From contig NC_090026.1 in assembly GCF_037176765.1 (NCBI RefSeq), positions 132,368,752-132,432,751 on the forward strand: a stretch of DNA of 64,000 nt, in the 5' to 3' direction. How positions within the stretch are numbered: position 1 is the stretch's first letter; every line of letters starts with the position of its first letter. Both the position numbers and the translations under genes were made by a program. Positions 55,525-64,000 of this stretch are shown here, one piece after another. Source of the stretch: Anolis sagrei. Lineage: Eukaryota > Chordata > Lepidosauria > Squamata > Anolidae. The notes beneath the pieces are model-generated. The model searched no databases and was not told the origin of the DNA. It saw only the letters and a program-made list of their open reading frames with translations.

Positions 55525-56580
55525 TCTGAAGGATTGTTTCCTGGAATCTGGGTGTATTGGGCAACATCATCATCATCATCATCACTACTATTACTATCAT
55601 TACTATTAACAACCATGGAGATGAAACCCATAAAAACACGAGAAAGCACAGCAGCCCTGGACTTGTGGTGAAGACCTTCTTCTTTCAAAGCCTGCCTGAA
55701 TAAGAAGGTTGTAGCCTGCCACCGGAAGGAAGGACAGCGGGGAGGGGGCCATTCTGGCTTCCCTGGGAAGAAGAAGAAGAAGGGAATTCCAGAATGGAGG
55801 GGCATTTGCCACCGAGAAGGAAGGAAGGAAGGAAGGCCATGCCCTCTCTCGTTCCCACCAACCGTGCTTGAGATGGAGGTGGGACCAAGAGAAGGAAGAG
55901 CCTCTCCTGAAGGGGATCTTGGGGCCCGGAAGACAGGTTTGTCCGAGGGGGTGAAGTCAGCCAATAGCCTGGACTTGGGCCATTCAGGGCAATTCATTGG
56001 GGATGGGGGGAGGGGTTTACAGGACAAAGGCCATGCAGGGCCCACGGTTTGCCCCATGGAAGCCACATCTCCGAATTCATAATGTTTGGATATGACTTTG
56101 TTGAACATTGCTGCCTGAAGCAAGAGACTTGAACTGATCCAGTTTTGCCTGTTTTAGGAATTTGTGTTTTCCACAGTCACCCCAGAAGCGCAAGGGAATG
56201 AGCACCCTCCGCTTCATTAAGAGTGGGCTCTTGGTCCTTGGATCAGTAACATCATGGACCAGAGATAATGCCCTGGGGTTGGTGGACCTTCAGCCTCATC
56301 CACCCGCACTACTTGTGGGCTGTAAAAGCATTTCTCCAGATACGGACATTGCTGACAGCTTCTTTTCCCCAAGAATCAACATGACATTAAAACTACCAAG
56401 GTGATTTGTTTGGCCATAAAGAAGTCAGGGCAGTGGAAGCTCCCCTGGCATTGCCCTTCTTATCAGCAGCCCAGGCTGAAAGCCCCACACTTTCATGACA
56501 GATAAGCGTCTGAGGTGAGTGAAGCTGCAATCTAATTTGATAACATGAATAGTGGGCTGTAAAATAATTTCTCCAGATGC
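55525..56580. repeat. Duplicated array segment, copy D
   Basis: Near-identical to 34845-35640 up to about 56330, then more diverged. It includes an L2-like minus-strand piece and copy D of the unrecognised block (56150-56490; frame stops at 56404). Confidence 0.8.
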
Positions 56581-56617
56581 TGACCTGCAGTAGCCCTTTG
56601 CTCTCTTTACTCTTCAG

Positions 56618-56700
56618 ACGTAAGACAGCAGGCATCCAGACCAAAGGTGAGAACAAAACCCAGAGCAAGAAGGAGCAGCACCAGCAGGAGAACAGAGAAG
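56618..56700 (+). CDS. Candidate host exon (low confidence)
   Basis: The acceptor CTCTTTACTCTTCAG ends at 56617 and a GAAG|GTACTG donor follows at 56701. The 83-nt exon would encode a Lys/Gln-rich stretch (RKTAGIQTKGENKTQSKKEQ) and ends in phase 1, the phase used at the GIMAP locus. There is no homology I can name and no neighbouring exon to join. Confidence 0.3.
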
Positions 56701-56800
56701 GTACTGTTTGCTTCCCTTTCCTGGTGCTTCAGGGCCAAGGGCTCCTGGCTTTTGTGTACTATCGATGGGGTGCCCAAAGGATTCCAGGGGTGGATTCACC

Positions 56801-57368
56801 CAGGCCTGTAGCTGGGGTGTGTGTGTGTGTGTTAGGGGTTCAAACCCCCCCCCCCCAAATTTTTCAGGTTATAAAAAAACCTGGTTTACTCATGAAATTT
56901 AACTGGTTAACCAAATCCCCGTGCTAAGTGTATGAGACGCAAAAAAATTAAGAGTCCCTCCAGAACTCCAAGCATTATCTCAAGCAAATATTGACAATTT
57001 ATTCACACTGTCATTACTTGAGGCAATAGCTGATGTAGCGAAGCAACCAAAGTGTGTGTGTGTGTGTGGGGGGGGGGGTGTTGAATGCTCTCATTAAGGA
57101 GGCCAGACTTGGTGGAGGTGGTTGACAGGGGCAGAGCTACAGGCTATTGAAGGCTGCTCTGCCCCCTCCTGTGCTCTTTGCTTCAGTATGAGCTAGGAGG
57201 CAGGTTTCAAACACCCTCCCCGAAATTTTCAACCTCTCCCCCCAAATTTTCAATCCCCCCAAAATTTTCAACCCCCCCCCCCCCAAATTTTCAACCCCAC
57301 AAAATTTTCAAACTCTCCCCCCCCCCCCATTTAAAAAGAAACCCAATTTTTTTCTGGCTACAGCCCTG
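56801..57368. mobile_element. Non-autonomous hAT element, perfect 8-bp target duplication
   Basis: Left end CAGGCCTGTAGCTGGG, right reverse complement CAGGGCTGTAGCCAG; target duplication GATTCACC at 56793-56800 and 57369-57376. The interior has repeated AAATTTTCAACC modules separated by C runs. Confidence 0.9.
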
Positions 57369-57425
57369 GATTCACCCTTAAGCAAAATCAACCCCTACCT
57401 AGAGCCTCAAGGGGAGGGATGCACT

Positions 57426-57550
57426 GCTCCCTTTGTCAGCTCCAGCTCCTCATGTGGGGACATGAGAGAAGCTTCCTACAAGGATGGTAAAACATCATAA
57501 ACATCCCCTGGGCAACATCCTTGCAGACTACCAATTCTCTCACACCAGAA
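57426..57550 (+). mobile_element. Sauria SINE fragment (body only)
   Basis: CAGCTCCAGCTCCTCATG, GGGGACATGAGAGAAGC, CCCTGGGCAACATCCTTGCA, TCTCTCACACCAGAAGC. Head and tail are missing. Confidence 0.8.
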
Positions 57551-58039
57551 GCTATATATATATTTACCATGAACCCCATGGTGCAAATCTGTAAAGGATG
57601 TAGCAGAACCACGATCCACAGCAATGGCTCTCATTATAAAGGGGAAAAAAGGAGAAAACTTTTCCAATATAAAGGGACTCTACGTAAATATTAGGAAGAA
57701 CAGGGCCTCATCATATGAGATTTAAGCCCTGTCCTAGGACACTGCCAAGATTGCGGGGCTCCATGCCAGCTGTGTTCACTGTGCGTCTCAGCAGCATGCT
57801 AGGTGGCAGTTCTGGGAACACAGATGACTACTCGTGTTCTCATTGACTAAGCTGGGGACAGCATGGATCAAGCTGGGGACAGGTGGGTTTCTGCATAGGA
57901 TAGTAAGAGGGTGATGGGGGGCACTGCCCCTCAGTTTACCCTGCTACTCAACGGACTTGCCTCACTGCCCCACTGATGTCCCTGCTGCCCCTACTTAAGG
58001 ACCGCCATGTGATGAGGTCCATAGAGCAGTTCAACCATG
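57551..58039. other. No recognised feature
   Basis: Unique-looking sequence with an ATATAT tract near 57555. Confidence 0.35.
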
Positions 58040-58205
58040 GACAATGCTGCTGCCTTGGAGTCTGGGGGAGTCTCCTTCCTTCCCTGGAGGTTTTCAAGCA
58101 CAGGTTGAATGGGCCTCTGTTAGGAGGACTTGGTTGTCTCTTCCTGTTTGGCAGAAGGGGGCTGGACTGGATGGCCCTTGGGGTCTCTTCTAACTCTAAG
58201 ATTTA
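58040..58205 (+). mobile_element. Older CR1 3' end
   Basis: GGAGTCTCCTTCCTTCCCTG to GGCTGGACTGGATGGCCCTT, with only a worn tail repeat. Confidence 0.75.
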
Positions 58206-58239
58206 ATGCTTTTATAAAGTTAGTGGATGGATACAAACA

Positions 58240-60085
58240 TAACCATTATATCTTATTCTTATGTCAGTAGAAAAAGGAAAAACAAGGAGGCGATAGGGCC
58301 TCTTCGAGGAGAAGATGGGGCAATGCTGACAGGGGATGATAGGGAAAAGGCAGAATTACTTAATACCTTCTTTGCCTCGGTCTTCTCACAAAAAGAAAGT
58401 CATCTTCAACCTCAGCAAGACGGAGTGGATGAGGGATTTGAGGACATCCAACCCCAAATTGGGAAACAAGTCGTCCAGGAATACCTGGCTGCTCTAAATG
58501 AGTTCAAGTCCCCTTTCAGGGCCCGATCAACTACACCCAAGAGTACTGAAGGAACTAGCGGAAGTCATTTCGGAACCATTGGCAACCATCTTTGAGAGTT
58601 CTTGGAGAACGGGAGAAGTTCCAGCAGATTGGAGGAGGGCCAATGTGGTCCCAATCTTCAAGAAGGGAAAAAAGGATGACCCAAACAACTACCGTCCGGT
58701 CAGCCTCACGTCGATACCGGGCAAGATTCTGGAAAAGATTGTTAAGGAAGCGGTCTGCAAACACTTAGAAACAAATGCGGTCATCGCTAAGAGTCAACAT
58801 GGATTTATCAAAAACAAGTCATGCCAGACTAATCTGATCTCTTTCTTCGATAGAGCTACAAGCTGGGTAGATGCGGGGAATGATGCCGTGGATGGAGCGT
58901 GTCTGGATTTCAGGAAGGCCTTCTTTGACAAGGTCCCCCATGACCTTCTGGCAAGGAAACTAGTCCAATGTGGGCGAGGCAAAACTACGGTGAGGTGGAT
59001 CTGTAATTGGTTAAATAGACGAACCCAGAGGGTGATTCTCCCCAAGGCTTCCTCTTCATCTTGGAAAGAAGTGACGAGTGGAGTGCCGCAGGGTTCCGTC
59101 CTGGGCCCGGTCCTGTTCAACATCTTTATTAATGACTTAGATGAAGGGCTAGAAGGTGGGATCATCAAGTTTGCAGACGGGAGCACATTGGGAGGGAGAG
59201 CCAAGACTCCAGCGGACAGGAGCAGGATTCAAAACGATCTTGACAGATTAGAGAGATGATGGGCCAAAACTAACACAATGAAGTTCAACAGGGACAAATG
59301 CAAGAGACTCCACTTTGGCAGGAAAAACGAAATGCAAAGATACAGAATGGGGGATGCCTGGCTCGAGAGCAGTACGTGTGAAAAAGATCTTGGAGTCCTC
59401 GTGGACAACAAGTTAAACATGAGCCAACAATGTGATGTGGCGGCAAAAAAAGCCAATGGGATTTTGGCCTGCATCAATAGGAGTATAGTGTCTAGATCTA
59501 AGGAAGTAATGCTACCCCTCTATTCTGCTTTGGTTAGACCACACCTGGAATATTGTGTCCAATTCTGGGCCCCACAATTCAAGAGAGATATTGACAAGCT
59601 GGAATGTGTCCAGAGGAGAGTGACTCAAATGATAAAAGGTCTGGAGAACAAGCCCTATGAGGAGCGGCTTAAGGAGCTGGGCATGTTTAGCCTGAAGAAG
59701 AGAAGGCTGAGAGGGGGTATGATAGCCATGCATAAATATGTGAGAGGAAGCCACAGGGAGGAGGAGGGAGCAAGCTTGTTTTCTGCTTCCCTGGAGACTA
59801 GGACGCAAGGGAACAATGGCTTCAAACTACAAGAAAGGAGGAGATTCCATCTGAACATGAGGAAGAACTTCCTGACTGTGAGAGCCGTTCAGCAGTGGAA
59901 CTCTCTGCCCCGGAGTGTGGTGGAGGCTCCTTCTTTGGAAGCTTTTAAACAGAGGCTGGATGGCCATCTGTCGGGGGTTATTTGAATGCAATGTTCCTGC
60001 TTCTTGGCAGAATGGGGTTGGACTGGATGGCCCAGGAGGTCTCTTCCAACTCTTTGATTCTTTGATTCTATGATTCTATCCCATC
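58240..60085 (+). mobile_element. CR1 LINE covering nearly all of the RT
   Basis: Plus-strand CR1 from before the RT fingers (EKAELLNTFFASVFSQKE) to the tail repeat (GATTCTATGATTCTAT, about 60063-60080). The frame shifts near 58500 and stops near 59259, then reopens at 59278-59985 for the C-terminus. 5' truncated; no ORF1 or endonuclease. Confidence 0.92.
58498..59259 (+). CDS. CR1 reverse transcriptase core, one open frame
   Basis: A 253-codon frame with fingers and palm blocks in order: [98 protein letters not shown], and [10 protein letters not shown] at the catalytic site. The family consensus there is FADD; the second Asp is Gly, so polymerase activity is not expected. It also has an extra Phe near [10 protein letters not shown]. 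It ends before the thumb at a stop; the C-terminal part is a separate frame downstream. Confidence 0.88.
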   Translation: MSSSPLSGPDQLHPRVLKELAEVISEPLATIFESSWRTGEVPADWRRANVVPIFKKGKKDDPNNYRPVSLTSIPGKILEKIVKEAVCKHLETNAVIAKSQHGFIKNKSCQTNLISFFDRATSWVDAGNDAVDGACLDFRKAFFDKVPHDLLARKLVQCGRGKTTVRWICNWLNRRTQRVILPKASSSSWKEVTSGVPQGSVLGPVLFNIFINDLDEGLEGGIIKFADGSTLGGRAKTPADRSRIQNDLDRLER

Positions 60086-60789
60086 TTGCAATAAGCTTCA
60101 TTTGAAAAAAATAGGTTTATTTTAAGGCTGCTTATATTTTGAATTAGATCTCTCTCTCTCTAAAAGTCTTAATGTACTTGGGTGCACTTGAACGCTGTCC
60201 ACTAGATTAAAGACAGCACGGAGTGAAATAAAAAGTCTTCAAAGAGGCACTTCTTCCCAAAAATGAGTCTCTCTGGCAGAGCCTGTCCTCCAGAGTTGCT
60301 CAGCACTAGGGACAAGTTAAGCCATCCTTTCCTGATCTAAGAAAGAGAAGTAATTCAGGGAGGCTTTGACAGGAGAAAGGCAGAACTGCTCCTGACCAAG
60401 AGGGCATGTTTCACAATGCAATCCTAACGCAGGCACTCCTGGATCCGACTGTTCTGAGCTGGAACTGCTTAAATTCCTAGCAACCCCCAAGACTTTTCTT
60501 CACACCAACATTAATTCATGGCACTGCTGTGTTTGTGAAATATTATGGGTAATGCATGCATCAGGAGATCTGTAGCACAGAGAACACTCCAATTCTTAGG
60601 CAGATGGGTTCTCGCACTCTCAGCTGGAAGTGGGAGCACTGAGGCCATAAACAGCCTTTTGCCCCACTCTGCGCCATGGCTAACCCTCTGGCTCCCTCTC
60701 GTGTGCTGATGGAGTCTCTGAACTGGAGTGGATATGACTTTCTCCACAGGAAAACCCCTGAAGATGGAGCCCCATGGGGCAGAATGTAT
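60086..60789. other. No recognised feature
   Basis: Mixed sequence with short frames on the minus strand (60511-60806). No domain, splice or repeat signature is recognised. Confidence 0.4.
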
Positions 60790-60925
60790 TGATCTATTTG
60801 CCACACTTGTGCCCCGCCCTTCTCACCCTGAAGGGAACTCAGAGCGGCCTTACAAAGGAAACAATTCTATGCCACATATACATATTGATAAATAAACAAA
60901 TGCATTAAAACATCAATTACACAAG
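60790..60925 (-). mobile_element. L2-type 3' tail
   Basis: The reverse strand has the GAGTTCCCTTCAGGGTGAGA type 3' end of L2 or an L2-tailed SINE. Confidence 0.55.
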
Positions 60926-61352
60926 GTTGTTGTAGGTTTTTCGGGCTATATGGCCATGTTCTAGAGGCATTCTCTCCTGACATTTTGCCTGCATCTATGG
61001 CAGGCATCCTCAGAGGTAGTGAGGTCTGTTGGAACTAGGAAAATGGGTTTACAAATCTGGGGAATGACCAGGGTGGGACAAAGGACTCTTGTCTGTTGGA
61101 GCTAGGTGGGAATGTTTCAGCTGACCACCTTGATTAGCATTTGATGGCCTGGCAGTTATTTGTTGTGGCTTGTTAGTCCCTGGGGCAATCTTTTGTTGAG
61201 AGGTGTTTAGCTGTCTCTGATTGTTTCCTCTCTGGAGATTCCCTGTGTTTGAGTGTTGTTTTAATGTTATAATTTTAGAGTATTTTTAATACTGGTAGCC
61301 AGGTTTTGTTTATTTTCATGGTTTCCGCCTTTCTGTTGAGATTGTCCACATG
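60926..61352 (+). mobile_element. Penelope-like 5'-terminal region
   Basis: The longest copy of the repeat here: GTTGTTGTAGGTTTTTCGGG, through CAGGCATCCTCAGAGGTAGT, to CATGGTTTCCGCCTTTCTGT and TGTCCACATG. It lacks coding sequence. The opposite-orientation end lies at 61773-61975. Confidence 0.65.
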
Positions 61353-61690
61353 CTCGGCGAGACCGCGAGGGAGCCGAGGGAGCCTTCAGGCGAGCCCTCG
61401 GCTGCTTTGCGGCCTTGGCCAGCTGGCGAGACCATGAAATAGCTGAGGGAGGGTTCACGCAAAGGAGACCTCGGCTACCTCGCGATCTTGTGAGCTGGTG
61501 AGACCGTGAAGGAGCCGAGGGAGCCCACACATGAGCCCTCGGCTGCCTCGCGGTCTTGCCAGCTGGCAAGACCACAATGCAGCCGAGGAAGGGCTCTCAC
61601 GAAGGAGCCTTCGGCCGTCTCGCAGCCTTGCCAGCTGGTGAGACCGTGAGGGAGCCTTCACGCGAGCTCTGCCTCCCGGCCTTGTGGGTG
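61353..61690. repeat. GC-rich minisatellite, 69-bp period
   Basis: About five diverged units of the form GCGAGACCGCGAGGGAGCCG ... CTCGGCTGC...CTTGCCAGCTG. The first full unit is 69 bp, a multiple of three, so long minus-strand frames stay open across it. Confidence 0.75.
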
Positions 61691-61772
61691 GGGCCTAAGG
61701 AGGTGGCCTTGCGACCCCTCCAAAATGGCCAAATGACCCCCCGGGGAGTCGCGACCCCCAGGTTGAGAACCG
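61691..61772. mobile_element. hAT end (…GGTTGAGAACCGCTG)
   Basis: Contains AAAATGGCCAAATGACCCCC and ends CAGGTTGAGAACCGCTG, the mirror of the left end at 13664. The minisatellite may lie inside this element; its left end is not found. Confidence 0.65.
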
Positions 61773-61975
61773 CTGTTCTAGAGGCATTCTCTCCTGGTGT
61801 TTCACCTGAATCTATGGCATGCATCCTCTGAGATTGTGAGCCACAATCTCTGGGGATGCCTGCTATAGATGCAGGCAAAATATCAGGAGAGAATGCTTCT
61901 AGAACATGGCCATATAGCCCGAAAAGCCTACAATACTCAGTGATTCATGCCATGAAAGCCTTCGATAATACATGT
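61773..61975. mobile_element. Penelope-like inverted terminal pieces
   Basis: TTCTAGAGGCATTCTCTCCT, then a reverse copy ending CATGCCATGAAAGCCTTCGA. Confidence 0.65.
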
Positions 61976-61984
61976 ATACATATG

Positions 61985-62325
61985 TGTAGGGCATATGTCA
62001 TAGGGAGGAGGGACCAGGCTTGTTTTCGGCAGCTCTGGAGACTAGGACGCAGAACAAACTTCAAATTACAGGAAAGAAAGGAGATTCCATCTGAACATTA
62101 GAAAAAACTTCCTCACTATGAGAGAGAGCTGTTCAGCAGTGGAACTTTCTGCTCCAGAGTGAGGTGGAGGCTCCTTCTTTGGAGGCTTTGAAACAGAGGC
62201 TGGATGACCATCTGTTGGGGGCTATCCTACTTTGAATGTGACTTTCTGGCTTCTTTGCACAATAGGGTTGGACCCTATGGCCCACGAGGTATCTTCCACC
62301 TCTAGGATTCTGATTCTATGTCTTT
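61985..62325 (+). mobile_element. CR1 3' end, diverged
   Basis: GGAGATTCCATCTGAACATT, CAGCAGTGGAACTTTCTGC, and GGTTGGACCCTATGGCCCA with a worn tail. Confidence 0.82.
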
Positions 62326-62352
62326 CCCTTCTGTGTGTGCTTCTTTGCACAG

Positions 62353-62411
62353 GAATTTGCCTGGACCTTGGTCCTACGTGGAAGTTTCAAAAATGCCCAG
62401 AGTCAGCCAAG
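62353..62411 (+). CDS. Candidate host exon (low confidence)
   Basis: The acceptor TGTGCTTCTTTGCACAG ends at 62352 and a strong donor AAG|GTAAGC starts at 62412. In the open phase the 59-nt exon reads ICLDLGPTWKFQKCPESAK. No family is recognised and no compatible neighbouring exon is found. Confidence 0.3.
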
Positions 62412-62596
62412 GTAAGCTCCTCCTCCTCATTGCTTGGGTTTCGGAATAAGGTGCCATATGATGACAGGAATGTGCAATATTGGGGCCCCATGTAATTTCA
62501 GTGAATAAATCATTGCACAATAGACCAGGTCCTCCTCTTGATGAATTTAGACCGCAATAAAATGGGAGGGAATGGCCTGCTGAGCATTATGCCAAC

Positions 62597-62897
62597 CAGA
62601 CCCGTAGCCAGGATTTCGTTTCGGGGGGGGGGGGGGCTGATTTTTTTTCAGGGGGGGTTTGGGGGGGCTGAGTTTCGGGGGGGGGGCTGAGTCTGAGTGA
62701 AAGAGGGTCTAGCCTAGCAAACCTTTTGTATCATTACCCCAATCCCCCCATCATGCATATGGGATATATTGAGCATGGTGAGCAGATCATGATATGAATA
62801 AACATAACAGTTTAAATAATGCACCAGTAAGGCCTTTTCGTGAACCACCATGAAAATTTCGGGGGGGGGGGCTCGGGGGGCTTCAGCTACATGCCTG
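62597..62897. mobile_element. Non-autonomous hAT element, perfect 8-bp target duplication
   Basis: Left end CAGACCCGTAGCCAGG, right reverse complement CAGGCATGTAGCTGAAG. Target duplication ATGCCAAC at 62589-62596 and 62898-62905. Inverted relative of 1400-1679, with G runs where that copy has C runs. Confidence 0.92.
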
Positions 62898-62905
62898 ATG
62901 CCAAC

Positions 62906-64000
62906 CATAATTAAAAACCTATTTTCCAGATTAAAAACTAACCACTGAAGCAAAGAAATAAGACACAGGCATTTGATTGCCTTCTTGGCCAAGAAGCGAT
63001 GCCTGTGGGCTCTTCCCCAAAATTACAAGCACAAGAGCATAAGCTCTGTAAAAGAGTTTTTATATAATCAGGCCCCCATTGTTTCAGATTGAATTGTCCT
63101 TCTTCTGTTTCTGGTTGGCCAGAAAAAGAGACTGGCTTGGATCCACACCTGGACTGGTCCAGAGTGAAGGCTGCAGAGCCACCCCCATGGGAGGGCCCAG
63201 CCTGGAAATGGGGCTTAATCCCATCTTATATTGAACAGAAAACAACAAAAGAGGCACATTTCAGGCCTCCTGCTTCTGAAAGCAACCCCCCTCCAAAAAA
63301 ACCCAGTTTTTTCCAGGCGAACAAAGGAGGGTCTTCAGGAAGTCCATTGTCTGAGGTTGAAGATACATTCTTGGGTAATAGATCTGTGGCCTGAGACACA
63401 CAGTTTAGAAAGAAAGGAATCAATACTTTACATTTAAGAACAAGGTAGGATAAAAGTATAGTTCATACATTTCAGACTTGCAAAACAGATGTATTATATA
63501 AAAGGATAAAAACTATACAGAAAGAAATAGATACAAATGTGGTACTGTAGCTACTTGATCTTTGTCTTTGGATATCTAAGTATGAAGATGTTGGGATTAT
63601 GTAGATCTCCTTTCCCGGGATAGCCAAATGAGGAATGCTGAAATGGGCCAAAACTTCTTTTGTTTGTATACCACACCCGGGACTGTTTCCCAGTGTGAAA
63701 CAACAGCTATATAATTTGGATCCTGATCTAGGTCAGGCAGAGGTCAGTATTTTCTGTCCCAGAAATAAAACAGGAATTAAAGTGGAATAAAATAGAGTTT
63801 ATGGTTAGGAGGATAGAGAAGAAAGTTGGGGGGGGGGGGGGGGAGGTCTAAAAGTGGAGAGGCCTGGGAGGCTTTATCCAAAAGAGAGGATGCTGCTTAT
63901 CTCATTCTGGCTTGTTGCCCTTGGAAAACTATATGTTCCTATCTATAAATACTTTTTTATTAGGGGTAGGGTAGAGGTGTTCGATAACGCTCTGCAACAT
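62906..64000. other. No recognised feature; poly-G run at about 63828-63842
   Basis: A plus-strand frame at 63089-63394 is Pro/Ser-rich and has no recognised domain. The rest is AT-rich with a guanine homopolymer. Confidence 0.4.

Larger units (their letters stand above)
52020..55527 (+). mobile_element. CR1 LINE with ORF1 and parts of ORF2
   Basis: Holds ORF1 (52060-53082), the start of the ORF2 endonuclease (53060-53410: CLYTNAQSMGNKQDELQLL, GITETWWDDS), a minus-strand CR1 insertion, more endonuclease (VVVMGDFNYPDICW), then a jump of several hundred codons into RT ([20 protein letters not shown], then FADDTKLGG) and the C-terminus. It ends with the tail repeat at 55527. Internal deletions make it inactive. 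Confidence 0.9.

Noticed and set aside
63122-63394. A candidate exon after the acceptor-like TTCTGGTTGGCCAG
   Set aside because: No clear donor, no recognised domain and its phase does not fit the candidate exon at 62353.

Overview
This is vertebrate nuclear DNA, almost certainly from a squamate reptile (lizard or snake). The evidence is the repeat mix: a tRNA-derived Sauria SINE with a BovB-type tail, RTE-BovB, CR1, L2 and L1 LINEs, Penelope-like termini, Helitrons, and many hAT and Tigger-like non-autonomous transposons. Species cannot be fixed from the sequence alone. Most of the 64 kb is repeats, often nested, and only one host gene cluster is convincing.

1-9 kb: mixed old repeats (LINE fragments, L2, a BovB element split by CR1 and by a Helitron, an L1 fragment, several hAT-type elements, a Sauria SINE).

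9.6-28.3 kb, plus strand: a GIMAP (AIG1-type GTPase) locus. It has a short start exon (9653-9697), three linker exons (10961-11092, 19822-19953, 25638-25772) and three large AIG1-domain exons (18205-18939, 23969-24700, 26974-27695). Every internal splice junction is phase 1, and in this order the exons read through in one frame for about 871 codons. The favoured reading is one GIMAP8-like protein with three AIG1 domains; three separate genes remain possible. Domains 1 and 2 lack the P-loop lysine (Arg instead) and the glycine of the DxxG switch motif (Asn instead). Domain 3 is canonical and ends in a CaaX-type C-terminus, CNIL. A tandem unit of about 5.8 kb built the locus and left decayed AIG1 exons behind. 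Introns hold two copies of one L1 insertion, each carrying the same Tigger-like element; only the first copy has a Helitron and only the second has a Penelope-like insertion.

28-34.8 kb: CR1 fragments split by a solo LTR fossil, then 5S-rRNA-derived sequence. 34.8-46 kb: a duplicated array of CR1, L2 and an unrecognised block that recurs five times, one copy of which holds a 2.5 kb hAT element with a perfect 8-bp target duplication and a roughly 600-bp internal palindrome. 46.8-50 kb: a nearly full-span, broken L2. 50-52 kb: a palindromic Penelope-like insertion and a circularly permuted 5S-derived insert. 52-60 kb: two long CR1 copies with ORF1 and RT reading frames. 60-64 kb: Penelope-like and hAT pieces, a 69-bp minisatellite, a CR1 tail, another hAT element, and about 1 kb with nothing recognised.

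I found no functional tRNA, rRNA or CRISPR array.
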